Positions 25,291 through 34,631 of a stretch of DNA of 64,000 nucleotides are shown here, one piece after another. Source of the DNA: Nocardioides sp. InS609-2 (GTDB taxonomy: Bacteria; Actinomycetota; Actinomycetes; Propionibacteriales; Nocardioidaceae); assembly GCF_023208195.1 (NCBI RefSeq), contig NZ_CP060034.1:4460053-4524052 (forward strand), written 5' to 3'. Position 1 is the stretch's first letter; every line of letters begins with the position of its first letter. Below the pieces are notes generated by a model. That model made no database searches, was not told the origin of the DNA, and worked only from the letters and a program-made list of their open reading frames with translations. The translations under genes were made by a program, and so were the position numbers.

Positions 25291-25833
25291 ATGAACAAGA
25301 CGACCAAGGGCGCGGCGGCGGCGGGAGCCGCGGCTGTCCTACTGCTCGGCGGGCTGGGATCGCTGGCCTACTGGACCGACGACGAGACGATCGGCGGCGG
25401 TGCGATCAACTCGGGCAGCCTGTCACTCGGGACCGATGCGACGAACACCGGATGCGGCGCCTGGGCGCTCGACAGTGCGGAGAGCGCGCCGGCCACGTAC
25501 GCCGTGGGTGACCCCCTCGTCCCCGGAGACGTCCTCACCCGCGTGTGCAGCTACACCGTCAACGCCGAGGGCAATCACCTCCGCGCCGCCCTCGACATCT
25601 CGACACCGACGCTCACCGCTGGCACCGGGTCCTTCGGGTCGGACCTCACGGTCGACATCAGCGACATCACGGTCGGCGGCACAGCGTCCACGACGTTCAC
25701 CGAAGCCGACGACGGCGAAGCCCTGACCGCGCGGGTCAATGTGACTTTCGCGCCGACGTCGGGCAACACCACCCAGAACGTCACCGCGGTCCTCGAGGAC
25801 CTGACGCTCACCGCCACCCAGGTGCACGCCTGA
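25291..25833 (+). CDS. SipW-dependent-type exported protein (TasA/camelysin-like) 1
   Basis: The 180-residue protein has a short basic N-terminus, one hydrophobic helix (residues 8-26) and the SLAYWTDDETIGGG junction, with YW at 27-28. This is typical of alternate-signal exported proteins processed by SipW-type peptidases. The mature part is a Thr/Asp/Val-rich beta-sandwich with two Cys residues (TNTGCGAW, RVCSYTV) that could pair. Relatives form fibres or surface layers, such as TasA. It is four bases upstream of a signal peptidase. The frame opens upstream at 25159, but ATG 25291 starts the signal. Confidence 0.8.
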   Translation: MNKTTKGAAAAGAAAVLLLGGLGSLAYWTDDETIGGGAINSGSLSLGTDATNTGCGAWALDSAESAPATYAVGDPLVPGDVLTRVCSYTVNAEGNHLRAALDISTPTLTAGTGSFGSDLTVDISDITVGGTASTTFTEADDGEALTARVNVTFAPTSGNTTQNVTAVLEDLTLTATQVHA

Positions 25834-25837
25834 TCTG

Positions 25838-26374
25838 ATGGTGACCTGGATCTGGCGCATCGGGTGCTGGACAGTGATCCTGGCCGTGTCGGCGGCGGCA
25901 GCGGCGGCAGTCCTGGTGCCGCGGCTGGCCGGCGCCACGCCGTACTCCGTGCTCAGCGGCTCCATGCGGCCCGGACTGTCCCCGGGCACCCTGGTCGTCG
26001 TCCGTCCTGTGGAACCCGAAGACATCGGCATCGGCACGGTCATCACCTACCAGCCCGAGTCCGGCCGACGCTTCGTCACCCACCGCGTGGTCGCCCAGGG
26101 CGTGGGCCCCGACGGCGATCCGGTGTTCAGGACCCAGGGCGACGCCAACGGCTCGCCGGACAAGGAGTGGGTCCGATCTGTGCAGGTGAGCGGTGAGCTG
26201 TGGTACTCGGCGCCATGGCTCGGTCACGTCAGCACAGTGCTCACCGGCCGCGAACGACAGGTGGGCGTGACCGTCGTCGCCGTGGGGCTCCTCGGCTATG
26301 CGCTGCTCATGTTCGCGGCCGCGGCGCGCGACCGACAGCGGCACGGCCACACGACGGAGGCCCTCCATGTCTAG
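25838..26374 (+). CDS. SipW-type (ER-type) signal peptidase I
   Basis: The 178-residue membrane peptidase of family S26B has an N-terminal helix (4-30), LSGSMRPGLSPG with catalytic Ser42, and FVTHRVV with His82 in place of the bacterial Lys. A further block RTQGDANGSPD precedes a C-terminal helix (about 147-165). The Ser-His pair marks the archaeal/ER/SipW type that processes TasA-like proteins. It lies between two candidate substrates and overlaps the next gene by eight bases. Confidence 0.9.
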   Translation: MVTWIWRIGCWTVILAVSAAAAAAVLVPRLAGATPYSVLSGSMRPGLSPGTLVVVRPVEPEDIGIGTVITYQPESGRRFVTHRVVAQGVGPDGDPVFRTQGDANGSPDKEWVRSVQVSGELWYSAPWLGHVSTVLTGRERQVGVTVVAVGLLGYALLMFAAAARDRQRHGHTTEALHV

Positions 26375-26972
26375 GGCGCGTCTGACCGACCGCATGCGCT
26401 CACCGCGGGTGCGGGCCGCGCTGGGCCTGGGCGTCCTGCTGGGCTTCGTGGCCACCGGCACCTTCGCCTACTGGACCGACGAGGTGCCCATCACGGGGAC
26501 GTCGTTCAGCGCGGGGAACCTCGATCTCCGGGTCAACGGCGTCGACGCGGCCACGACCACCACCCTGTCGATGGCGGCCATGGCCCCGCGGAGCTCGGCA
26601 GCCGAGGTGCTGACGGTCAGGAACAACGGGACGGTGCCGTTGATGTACACGATGACCGGCGGACTGACCGGCGCCGATGCCGGGGCGTACGCCGCGGCGA
26701 CGGCGCTCAGGCTCACCGTCGTGGTCGGCGCGACCCGGTCAGGTACGGGGAGCAGTGCGACCTGCACGGGTGGCGCGATCATCGTCAACGCAGTCCCACT
26801 GACCGCGACCCCGTCGACAGCGATCATCGGAGCGCGGCGTGGCCCGCTGGCGCCCGCCGCCACCGAGCCGCTCTGCGTGCAGATCACGCTCGACCCGGCA
26901 GCGCCCGGCAGTCTCCAGGGCAGGGCAGCGACCGCAACATTCACGATCACCGGCACCTCGGACATCTCGTGA
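26367..26972 (+). CDS. SipW-dependent-type exported protein 2
   Basis: The 201-residue protein has an Arg-rich start, a hydrophobic helix (about 18-34) and TFAYWTDEVPITG with YW at 35-36. The mature domain has NNGTVPLMYTMTG and a C-terminal beta-rich FTITGTSDIS, with two Cys (TCTGG, LCVQI). The pattern is that of camelysin/TasA-like secreted proteins. ATG 26367 lies inside the end of the signal-peptidase gene, and its stop overlaps the next signal-peptidase start by four bases, so the genes form one operon. Confidence 0.78.
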   Translation: MSRARLTDRMRSPRVRAALGLGVLLGFVATGTFAYWTDEVPITGTSFSAGNLDLRVNGVDAATTTTLSMAAMAPRSSAAEVLTVRNNGTVPLMYTMTGGLTGADAGAYAAATALRLTVVVGATRSGTGSSATCTGGAIIVNAVPLTATPSTAIIGARRGPLAPAATEPLCVQITLDPAAPGSLQGRAATATFTITGTSDIS

Positions 26973-27817
26973 CGGCGAGCTCGCGTATCCGGCACCGGAT
27001 CCGGGAGGTGCTGTTGACTGCTGGTGCCGTGCTCGGAACGGGCTGTCTTCTGCTGGGGATGGCTGCGGTGGTGTTCGGGGCGCACGTGCTCGTCTTCCGG
27101 TCCGGCTCGATGGCTCCGAGCGCTCACACGGGGGACGTGGCTCTGGCGCGGACGGTGAGTGCCACCGAGCTGCGGCCCGGCGACGTGGTCTCGGTGCTCA
27201 ACGCCACCGGCGATCGGGTGACCCATCGGGTGGTCGATGTCGCCGGCCAGGGCCACCTCCGTCGGCTGACGCTCAAAGGCGACGCCAACGACACTCCCGA
27301 CCGCGAGGTGTACACCCTCAGCGAGGCACAACGAGTGCTGTTCGTCGTACCCAAGGCCGGCTTCGTCGTCGCATGGGGAACCGGGCCGATCGGCCTGATG
27401 GCGCTGGGCGGGTACACCGTCTTCCTGCTGTGGGTGCTACTGCGTCGCGGCGAGCGCGACGACCACAACTCGCCGTCGCCGGCCCGCTGGGCGCTACCGG
27501 TCGCCCTGATCCTCGTGGCCGGAGCAGCCGCGGCGACGGGGCTGCCGGCACGGGCCTGGGCCGCTCCGTGGACCGACGCGGCCCCCGTGGGCGGGCACCA
27601 CCCTCCAGTCGGCCACGGTTCCGGCACCGGCCAACTTCAGTTGCGGGCTGATTGGAGTCGCCTCTGTCACCTTCACCTGGACGGCGGTGCCGGGCGCGAC
27701 CGACTACATCGTCCATTACGAGGCCGGTGGAGCGCAGACAGCCACAACGACCAACACCTCGATGACCATCACGACCTTGATCTCGCAAGGAACCGCCTGG
27801 GTGGTGGCGAACCGTAA
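26969..27817 (+). CDS. Second SipW-type signal peptidase I, probably frameshifted from a C-terminal FN3-like domain
   Basis: Residues 1-165 form an S26B signal peptidase: an N-terminal helix (15-44), FRSGSMAPSAHTGD with Ser47, RVTHRVVDV with His86, LKGDANDTPD, and a helix near 130-150. Another hydrophobic segment ([17 protein letters not shown]) ends in AWAAPWTDAAP. From about 27590 the frame becomes His/Arg-rich nonsense, while the +1 frame carries a sensible beta domain to 27896. A one-base frameshift, real or from sequencing, therefore splits a peptidase-FN3 fusion. As annotated it is 282 residues. Confidence 0.8.
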   Translation: MTASSRIRHRIREVLLTAGAVLGTGCLLLGMAAVVFGAHVLVFRSGSMAPSAHTGDVALARTVSATELRPGDVVSVLNATGDRVTHRVVDVAGQGHLRRLTLKGDANDTPDREVYTLSEAQRVLFVVPKAGFVVAWGTGPIGLMALGGYTVFLLWVLLRRGERDDHNSPSPARWALPVALILVAGAAAATGLPARAWAAPWTDAAPVGGHHPPVGHGSGTGQLQLRADWSRLCHLHLDGGAGRDRLHRPLRGRWSADSHNDQHLDDHHDLDLARNRLGGGEP

Positions 27818-27896
27818 CTTCGGCGTCACGACATGGTCTTCCGGCGCATCCAACACGCGCACGTACACGGTCGCGGCCGCGAGTCTCTGCTCCTGA
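27597..27896 (+). pseudogene. FN3-like domain out of frame behind the second signal peptidase
   Basis: The frame reads TTLQSATVPAPANFSCGLIG, VASVTFTWTAVPGATDYIVH and a closing TRTYTVAAASLCS before TGA. This is a fibronectin-III-like strand pattern with W and Y at the expected places and a Cys pair. It has no start or ribosome site of its own. It would continue the peptidase protein if one base were removed near the G-runs at 27588-27595. Confidence 0.7.
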
Positions 27897-27935
27897 GGGG
27901 CGGCGCCACCCGCATCAAGCTTTCGGTCACGCCGC

Positions 27936-27959
27936 GGGGGCGTGCTGAGGCACGTCCCC
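27936..27959 (+). terminator. GC-rich hairpin after the first export operon
   Basis: GGGGGCGTGC-TGAG-GCACGTCCCC gives a 10-bp stem with one G-T wobble. It lies 40 bases after the FN3-like stop. No T-run follows. Confidence 0.5.
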
Positions 27960-27985
27960 AGAGTTGGCGGCTGCCGCAGCCGAGC

Positions 27986-28133
27986 GTCGGGGCCTCGCCT
28001 GTCACGGCGATGTCGGCACGCTGGGCGCCGCGACCTGCGCCGTACGACGTCCCGAGGAGCTCGCGAGGTGCGACGGTCCGGCTCATGCCCGGCGGAGAGT
28101 CGACCACGATGGCCAAGCTGGCCAGGGCGTGCT
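27986..28133 (+). pseudogene. pdxT: Fossil pdxT fragment
   Basis: The DNA closely follows the 5' part of the intact pdxT at 34018-34180. In one frame it reads [20 protein letters not shown] then ARCDG, and after a frame change [15 protein letters not shown]. The intact protein reads [32 protein letters not shown] and [14 protein letters not shown] in these places. A short internal deletion and a frameshift have destroyed it, and nothing of the glutaminase Cys region remains. It shows that pdxT sequence once existed at this point, nearer to pdxS. Confidence 0.85.
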
Positions 28134-28292
28134 AATCATCCGATCGGTCAGATTTCGCGCCCCTTTCTCCAGTTCTCGCCCCCGGGGGCTCGACAACCGC
28201 CATGCTCCAGGCAAGGACCGGACGCGACATCGTCGCTCAGGTCACCGTTTCGGCGAGGGAATGTCCTCCCGACCACGACTAGGTGGAACTGC

Positions 28293-28796
28293 ATGGCCAG
28301 CATCACAACCCCCAAGAACGAGAAGAAGCCCAACAGGAAGAAGAAGGTCGCGCTCCTCACGACCGCCGTGGTACTGGTCGGTGGCGCGGCGTTCGCGTAC
28401 TGGACCGGCACCGGTTCGGGCACCGGCACCGGGTCGACCGCCACCGCCGTGACCGCGCTGACCGCCGTGCAGACCAGCACGGTGAGCAACCTCGCGCCGG
28501 GTGCGACTGCGCAGCCGCTGAGCGGCAACTTCAACAACTCCAACAGCGGCCCGGTCTACGTCGCCACCGTGACGGCCAGCATCGCCTCGGTCGTCAAGGC
28601 CGCCGGCGCGGTCGCCGGGACCTGTGACGCGACCGACTACACGCTCGCCAACGCGACCATGACCGTCGGCGCGCAGGTGCCGGCCGGCACCGCGCAGGGC
28701 GCGTGGACCGGTGCCACCATCCAGTTCAACAACAAGGCGACGAACCAGGACCAGTGCAAGGGCGCGACCGTCAACCTGGCCTACGCGATCGCCTGA
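28293..28796 (+). CDS. SipW-dependent-type exported protein 3
   Basis: The 167-residue protein has a strongly basic N-terminus (KNEKKPNRKKK), a hydrophobic helix (about 19-34) and AFAYWTGTGSGTGTGS with YW at 36-37. The mature domain is Ala/Thr/Asn-rich with GPVYVATVTASI, two Cys (GTCDATDYTL, DQCKGATVNL) and no charge clusters. A ribosome site AGGTGGA precedes ATG 28293. It is followed by a large hairpin before the next gene, which may raise its level relative to downstream genes. Confidence 0.8.
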   Translation: MASITTPKNEKKPNRKKKVALLTTAVVLVGGAAFAYWTGTGSGTGTGSTATAVTALTAVQTSTVSNLAPGATAQPLSGNFNNSNSGPVYVATVTASIASVVKAAGAVAGTCDATDYTLANATMTVGAQVPAGTAQGAWTGATIQFNNKATNQDQCKGATVNLAYAIA

Positions 28797-28808
28797 TCTG
28801 TCCGGAGC

Positions 28809-28850
28809 GAAGGGTGATGCGCCGGCCGGCCGGCCGGCCCATCACCCTTC
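28809..28850 (+). terminator. Long GC hairpin between exported-protein genes
   Basis: GAAGGGTGATG and CATCACCCTTC form an 11-bp perfect stem enclosing a self-complementary GGCC-repeat that can extend the stem. There is no T-run. It could act as a partial terminator or as an mRNA stabiliser for the upstream gene. Confidence 0.6.
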
Positions 28851-28875
28851 CGCGGGTGGGGGAGAGGAGGGGCAC

Positions 28876-29355
28876 ATGACACAGCGATCGCGGGCGATCT
28901 TCATCGTCGGTGTGCTCTTCCTCGTCCTGGCAGGCACCACGTCGGTCGGGTGGACCTACTGGCGAGGTGCCGGGTCCGGCGCCGCGTCGGGTTCCACCGG
29001 CAGCACCCAAGCTCTCACCCTCAGCCCCGGCACCCCGGTCTCGGCCGTCTACCCCGGCGGCCAGTCCGCAGTGGTGGTCACCGTGGCCAACCCCAACACC
29101 CTCGGTGTGCGCCTGGAGTCCCTCGCGCTCGACACGACGCGCGGCGTCAGTGGCTTCGCCGTCGACGCCGGGCACTCGGGATGCGGCACCTCCGCCCTGT
29201 CCTACGCGACCCAGACAAACGGGGGCAGCGGCTGGAACGTCCCCGCCAACGCGTCGGTGACCCTCACCCTGGCCGGGGCCTTGTCGATGGGCACCGGCGC
29301 GGAGGATGCCTGCCAGGGTGCCTCCTTCACCCTCTACCTGCGGGCAGGCCCTTGA
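28876..29355 (+). CDS. SipW-dependent-type exported protein 4
   Basis: The 159-residue protein has a hydrophobic helix (about 8-23), then GWTYWRGAGSGAASGSTGS with YW at 28-29. The mature domain has LSPGTPVSAVYPGGQSAVVV, NPNTLGVRLESLAL, two Cys (SGCGTS, DACQGAS) and FTLYLRAGP at the end, a beta-sandwich-like pattern shared with protein 3. GGAGGGG precedes ATG 28876. Its stop overlaps the start of the giant LamG gene (TGATG), so the two are translated together. Confidence 0.78.
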   Translation: MTQRSRAIFIVGVLFLVLAGTTSVGWTYWRGAGSGAASGSTGSTQALTLSPGTPVSAVYPGGQSAVVVTVANPNTLGVRLESLALDTTRGVSGFAVDAGHSGCGTSALSYATQTNGGSGWNVPANASVTLTLAGALSMGTGAEDACQGASFTLYLRAGP

Positions 29356-32300
29356 TGCGCCGGCTGCTCGTGGCGATGCTCGCGGTGTCCCTCATCGGGG
29401 GCGCCGTTGCGTGGAGCTACTGGAGTGTCGCGCCGGCGGCCGGTGGCACCGGGGCCGCCGCCGCCACGACCGTCAACGCCGGGGCGACCCCGACGGCAAG
29501 CGCGAGCGGTGGCTCGGTCACCGTCTCGTGGTCCGCGACTGCCCTGGCCAACGGCCAGGCGGTGTCCGGCTACCTCATCCGCCGCTACGACGCCGTCACC
29601 TCGGCGCAGCAGACGATCCTCAGCGCGTGCACCGGCACCGTCGCCGCGACCACCTGCACCGAGAACATCGTGCCGACCGGCTCGTGGCGCTACACCGTCA
29701 CCCCGGTGATCGGCACCAGCTGGCGCGGCGCCGAGAGCGCGCTGAGCAGCGTGGTCGACATCGACGCCACGCCACCCACGAACGCCCTTTCCCTGTCCTC
29801 GGTCACCGGCGGCGCCTCGCTGACAGGCAACACGGTCTACTACCGCGGTGCCGCTGCCGGAAGCTTCCGGGTCACCAACGCTGTCATCGATGCCCACTCC
29901 GGCCCGGCCAGCAGCACCACCGGCAACCTGTCGGGCACGACCACGGGGTTCACCCACACCGGATCCACCGTCTCGACGCCGAGCGGCGGACCGTTCGTGT
30001 CCGACGTGTTCTCCTGGACGGCCGCTACCACCTCGTCCCCGCAGGTCGTCGTCACCGGACGCGACGTCAAGGGCAACAGCGCCGCCGCGACCCTCACCCT
30101 CGCCAACGACCCGACCGCACCCACCGCTTCCGTCGACTACGTCAACGGTGCCACGACGGGACGCTCGGTCAGCGTCACCTTCAGCGCGTCCGACAGCGCC
30201 TCGGGTGTCGTGGCCGGCAGCGCGCGGCTCCAGCGGGCGGGCGCGCCGCTGACGAACGGCACCTGTGGCACCTTCGGCGGCTTCGTCAACATCGGGTCAG
30301 CAGCGCCCACCTCGCCGTACGCCGACACCAACCTCTCCGCCGGCCGGTGTTACAAGTACCAGTACGTCGTCAGCGACAGGGTCGGCAACACGCAGACCGC
30401 GACCAGCACCAACGTCGCCAAGGTCGACTACGCCACCTCGGTCGGCACCACGCCCGGTCTGTTGAGCCAGTGGCGGTTCGGTGAGCCCGTAGCGACCCTG
30501 ACCTCCTCGGACTCCTTCACCGGCGCGTCGGGCACTCTGCTGACGAACCGAGTCGGCGAGGTCGGCGCCGCGTGGGCGTTCCAGGGCGGCTCAGGCAACA
30601 CCGAGACGCTCAGCTCCGCGGGCCGGGTCTATCGCAGCGGCTCCGGCTACACGCGCACGTACTCCACCGCCACGCCCGCAAGCGCGAACTACTCCGTGGA
30701 AGCCGATCTCTACGTCACCTCCAACCTCGCCAACGAGATGGTGGGCGTCATCGGACGACTCGACTTGAGCTCGACCTCCTACTACCTCGCCCGGTGGCAG
30801 CAGGCAGACGCCAGTTGGAGAATCGGCAAGGTCGTCAACGGCGGTGCGGTCACCTACCCGGGCTATGTCGCCAATCAGGCCCCGCTCGTGCCCGGACAGA
30901 CCTACCGCGTCCGGCTCGAGATGGTCGGCACTTCCCTGAAGCTCTACGTCAACGGCGTCCTGACCGTGACCGCGACGGACACCGCCATCACGGCCCCCGG
31001 CAAGGCCGGGATCATCGACGGCTCGGACACGGCGACGGTCACCAAGTCCGCCACCACCGGCGTCCACCTCGACAACTTCCAGGTCACCCCGTCCACCTAT
31101 CCGCGCGCCGCGGACAGCAAGGGCAGCAACCCCGGTGACTACGAGAACGGGCCCACCCTCGGCCAGGCCGGTGCCCTGGCCGGTGACAGCAACACCGCGG
31201 CCCGCTTCGACGGCGTCAACGACCACGTCCAGGTCACCAACAGCACGGGGCTCCCGGCCGGCGCGGGCGTACGGTCGATCGAGGCGTGGATCAAGACCAC
31301 CAGCACCGCACGTCAGGTGCTCTTCGGCTACGGCAGCGTGGCCACCTCCCAGCAGTTCGCGCTGTGGCTCGACGCAGGCGGCGGCTCGATGACCGCCTGG
31401 GGCTCGGGTACGGGCAACGACAAGGTCTTCGCCCTCGCGAACCGCCTGAACGACGGCGGCTGGCACCACGTGGTGCAGACCTACGACGGCACCTCGCTGA
31501 CGATCTACATCGACGGGGTCTCCCTCCCGTCCCAGCAGGCCACCCGCAACACGGTGATGGACCGCTACGGCTTCGGCATCGGCGCGATCATCAACCCCTC
31601 GGACGGCAACTCCGGCGGATACTTCAACGGGTGGATGGACGAGGTCGCCTTCTACACCTCGGTGCTGTCGCAGGCGACGGTCACCGAGCACTACCAGCTC
31701 GGGGGAGCCGTCGCGGACCAGGCCGGTCCCACCGGAGGCTCGGTGGACGCCAGCGGGCTGGCCGGCACGGGCAGCCGCTGGTCCACCTCGACCACCCTGA
31801 GCCTCGTGCTGGCCAAGGGCACCGACCCCAGCGGGGTCGCGGCGACAGGCGCAGAGCTGCGCCGGTCGAGCGCGCCGCTGACCACCAACGGGACCACCGA
31901 GGGCGCCTGCGGCACCTTCACGGGCTACGCCGTGGTCGCGAGCGACCCCCCGTCGCCCGCGACCGACCCGGTCGCCGACCAGGCCTGCTACCGCTACGAG
32001 TACGAAGTGGCCGACGGGTTCGGCAACACGAGCGTCTACACCAGCCCCAACATCAAGGTCGACACGACGCCCCCCGCGCCTCCGGTCCTGACGTTCTCGT
32101 CGTTCATCAACACCTACTGGAGCGGCACGGGTTCGACCGTCTACTACCGCTCGGGCGCGGCGTCGGGCGAGTTCCAGGTCGCGGCGACCACGTCCGACCC
32201 CACGTCGGGCATCTCGGTGCGCACCTTCCCCCAGCTCGGCACCGGATGGACCGCCGCGCTGGTGGGCGCGAATGTCAAGTACTCCTGGAGCACCCCCCCG

Positions 32301-33971
32301 TCGGCTCCCGGCACCAGGAACGTCACCGCGACCAACCACGCGGGGGGCGTCTCCGCCAACGCGCCCTTCACGCCTACCGCGGACGGCGTCGCGCCCAGCG
32401 GCGGCACGCTGAGCTATGCCGACGGCGCGACCAGCAACACGACGGTCAGCGTGAGCTTCACTGCGGGCACCGACTCCGAGTCAGGGCTCGGGACCCGCGT
32501 CCTGCAGCGTGCCTCCGCGCCGCTCACGGACAGCACCTGTGGGACGTTCACGACGTTCGCGACGGTCACGGGCGGCACCAACCCCGGCTCACCCTTCGCC
32601 GACCCGGTCACCCGCAACTCCTGCTACCAGTACCGCTACCTCGTCTCCGACAACGTGGGCAACCAGCAGGCCGTCACTAGCGCGAACGTGGTCAAGGTCT
32701 GGCCGACCTATCTCGGCTCGGTCAGCTCCTCGACCAGCCTGGTCAACCAGTACCGCCTTGGCGAGGCCACCACGTCGTCGGACAGCTTCACCGGCGCCAC
32801 CGGGGCGCTGCTCCAGAACCGCACCGGCGAGATGGCCGCGGCGTGGACCAGGCACCCGGCCTCCTCTGCAGATGCGACCATCACCGCCGGCGGACGAGTC
32901 CGCAAGGCTGGCACCAGCACGATGGGGGCGTTGTACTACGCCTCCGGTGTCCCGGCCACCGCGGACTACATCGTCGAGACCGACATATACGTCGCGACCA
33001 ACCTTACGAACGACATGGCCGGCGTGGTCGGCCGGCTCGACACGACAAATGTCAACGGCACCTACTACTACGCCCGGTACGAGCAGACCACCCAGGTCTG
33101 GATCCTGTACAAAGTGGTCAACGGCACCTGGACCTGGTTGGGCCAGTCCGCGACCCAGGCGCTGACAGTCGGCTCGACGTACCGACTCGCCCTGGACATG
33201 ACCGGCGCCTCCATCCGGGTGCTCGTCGACGGGGTGCAGGTTGTCGCGGTCACCGACGCCGGCATCGGCGCCGCCGGCAGGGGCGGCCTCGCCCTCGGCT
33301 TCCACGGCTCCTCGGCGACTACGGTGACCGACACCACGGGCATGCACCTCGACAACTTCCGAACCACTCCGGCGATGGTCGACGCCAAGGGCACCAACAG
33401 CGGTGACTACCTCAGCGGTCCTGTGCTGGGCGTTTCGGGTGCAATCGCCGGTGACGCGAGCACCGCCGCCCAGTTCGACGGGGTCAACGACTTCGCCAGC
33501 GTCAACCGTCAGGTCGCCGACGACTTCTCGATCGAGTTCTGGTTCAAGTCGACCCAGGGCATCGGCACAGGCACGCAGTGGTGGCAGGGCGCCGGTCTCG
33601 TCGATGCCCAGATCACCGGCTCGGCCAACGACTTCGGTGTCTCGCTCCGCGCCGACGGTCGGGTCGTGGCCGGAGTGGGCACGCCGGACGTGTCCATCGT
33701 CTCGACCACGGGTGGCTACAACAACGGCGCGTGGCACCACGTGGTGTTCACCCGCACGAGGGCCTCCGGCGCCCTGGCGCTCTATGTGGACGGTGCCGCG
33801 GCCGGAAGCGCCACCGGGAGCACGCTCTCGCTCACCAGCGCGTCCGCCATCAACTTCGGCCGGCTGCTGACCGGCACGAACTACTACGCGGGCGTCCTCG
33901 ACGAGGTCGCCGTGTACAACACCGCCCTCACGCCGGGTGCGATCACCGCCCACTACGGCTCCGCCCAGTAG
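29355..33971 (+). CDS. Giant LamG-repeat surface protein (1538 aa)
   Basis: The N-terminus [20 protein letters not shown] then SYWS (YW at 22-23) matches the alternate export signals of the neighbours. It is followed by an FN3 domain (about 45-135) and Ig-like repeats with paired Cys (to about 375). Next come a concanavalin-like domain (about 385-578) and a LamG domain (about 585-785, [26 protein letters not shown]). Ig-like repeats follow (790-1130), then a second concanavalin-like (1142-1336) plus LamG (1340-1535, WHHVVFTRT) pair. It has no LPxTG or C-terminal membrane anchor. It probably binds glycans or forms extracellular matrix; ligands are unknown. The start overlaps the preceding stop. 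Confidence 0.85.
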   Translation: MRRLLVAMLAVSLIGGAVAWSYWSVAPAAGGTGAAAATTVNAGATPTASASGGSVTVSWSATALANGQAVSGYLIRRYDAVTSAQQTILSACTGTVAATTCTENIVPTGSWRYTVTPVIGTSWRGAESALSSVVDIDATPPTNALSLSSVTGGASLTGNTVYYRGAAAGSFRVTNAVIDAHSGPASSTTGNLSGTTTGFTHTGSTVSTPSGGPFVSDVFSWTAATTSSPQVVVTGRDVKGNSAAATLTLANDPTAPTASVDYVNGATTGRSVSVTFSASDSASGVVAGSARLQRAGAPLTNGTCGTFGGFVNIGSAAPTSPYADTNLSAGRCYKYQYVVSDRVGNTQTATSTNVAKVDYATSVGTTPGLLSQWRFGEPVATLTSSDSFTGASGTLLTNRVGEVGAAWAFQGGSGNTETLSSAGRVYRSGSGYTRTYSTATPASANYSVEADLYVTSNLANEMVGVIGRLDLSSTSYYLARWQQADASWRIGKVVNGGAVTYPGYVANQAPLVPGQTYRVRLEMVGTSLKLYVNGVLTVTATDTAITAPGKAGIIDGSDTATVTKSATTGVHLDNFQVTPSTYPRAADSKGSNPGDYENGPTLGQAGALAGDSNTAARFDGVNDHVQVTNSTGLPAGAGVRSIEAWIKTTSTARQVLFGYGSVATSQQFALWLDAGGGSMTAWGSGTGNDKVFALANRLNDGGWHHVVQTYDGTSLTIYIDGVSLPSQQATRNTVMDRYGFGIGAIINPSDGNSGGYFNGWMDEVAFYTSVLSQATVTEHYQLGGAVADQAGPTGGSVDASGLAGTGSRWSTSTTLSLVLAKGTDPSGVAATGAELRRSSAPLTTNGTTEGACGTFTGYAVVASDPPSPATDPVADQACYRYEYEVADGFGNTSVYTSPNIKVDTTPPAPPVLTFSSFINTYWSGTGSTVYYRSGAASGEFQVAATTSDPTSGISVRTFPQLGTGWTAALVGANVKYSWSTPPSAPGTRNVTATNHAGGVSANAPFTPTADGVAPSGGTLSYADGATSNTTVSVSFTAGTDSESGLGTRVLQRASAPLTDSTCGTFTTFATVTGGTNPGSPFADPVTRNSCYQYRYLVSDNVGNQQAVTSANVVKVWPTYLGSVSSSTSLVNQYRLGEATTSSDSFTGATGALLQNRTGEMAAAWTRHPASSADATITAGGRVRKAGTSTMGALYYASGVPATADYIVETDIYVATNLTNDMAGVVGRLDTTNVNGTYYYARYEQTTQVWILYKVVNGTWTWLGQSATQALTVGSTYRLALDMTGASIRVLVDGVQVVAVTDAGIGAAGRGGLALGFHGSSATTVTDTTGMHLDNFRTTPAMVDAKGTNSGDYLSGPVLGVSGAIAGDASTAAQFDGVNDFASVNRQVADDFSIEFWFKSTQGIGTGTQWWQGAGLVDAQITGSANDFGVSLRADGRVVAGVGTPDVSIVSTTGGYNNGAWHHVVFTRTRASGALALYVDGAAAGSATGSTLSLTSASAINFGRLLTGTNYYAGVLDEVAVYNTALTPGAITAHYGSAQ

Positions 33972-34005
33972 CCGGCGGGCCGGCCGGGCTGTCTACTCTG
34001 GCGCC

Positions 34006-34620
34006 GTGCCCCTCCCGACCATCGGCGTCTTCGCCCTTCAGGGCGACGTCCGCGAGCACCTCGCGGCACTGAGCTCCCTGGGTGCCGAGACTCTCGCCGT
34101 ACGACGTCCTGAGGAGCTCGCGCGCTGCGACGGCCTCGTCCTGCCCGGCGGCGAGTCGACCACGATGTACAAGCTGGCCCGGATCTTCGACCTGCTGGAG
34201 CCGCTGCGGCAACGGGTGCGCGACGGCATGCCCGCCTTCGGGACATGCGCCGGGATGATCATGCTGGCCGACAAGGTGCTCGACGGCACCGCCGATCAGG
34301 AGACCATCGGCGGCCTCGACATCACGGTGCGGCGCAACGCCTTCGGGCGGCAGGTCGACTCGTTCGAGGGTGACCTCGACTTCGACGGGCTCGACGCACC
34401 CGTGCACGCTGTCTTCATCCGCGCACCCTGGGTGGAGAGAGCCGGTGCGGACGTAGAGGTGTTGGGCCGAGTCGAGGGCGGTCCGGCCGCGGGTACCATC
34501 GTCGCGGTCCGCCAGGGCCCGCTGATGGCGACGTCGTTCCACCCCGAAGTCGGGAACGACGCCCGGATCCACCGGCTCTTCGTGTCCCTGGTAACCGACC
34601 AGATGTCCCAGAAGTCGTAG
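34006..34620 (+). CDS. pdxT: Pyridoxal 5'-phosphate synthase glutaminase subunit PdxT
   Basis: PdxT hydrolyses glutamine and channels ammonia to PdxS. The 204-residue class-I glutamine amidotransferase has [28 protein letters not shown] (oxyanion loop), FGTCAGMI with nucleophile Cys81 and SFHPEVG with the His-x-Glu pair. GTG 34006 gives the standard N-terminus. It lies 35 bases after the LamG gene and 11 bases before yebC. Separation from pdxS by the export locus is unusual. Confidence 0.96.
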   Translation: MPLPTIGVFALQGDVREHLAALSSLGAETLAVRRPEELARCDGLVLPGGESTTMYKLARIFDLLEPLRQRVRDGMPAFGTCAGMIMLADKVLDGTADQETIGGLDITVRRNAFGRQVDSFEGDLDFDGLDAPVHAVFIRAPWVERAGADVEVLGRVEGGPAAGTIVAVRQGPLMATSFHPEVGNDARIHRLFVSLVTDQMSQKS

Positions 34621-34631
34621 GAAGAGAGCTC

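Noticed and set aside
28950..29354. N-terminal extension of the LamG frame upstream of ATG 29355
   Set aside because: It is an Arg/His-rich shadow of exported protein 4; the signal sequence starts at 29355 with a stop-start overlap.
30591..32339. A 582-codon minus-strand frame inside the LamG gene
   Set aside because: It is a Gly/Arg/Val-rich mirror of the coding strand without any recognisable domain.
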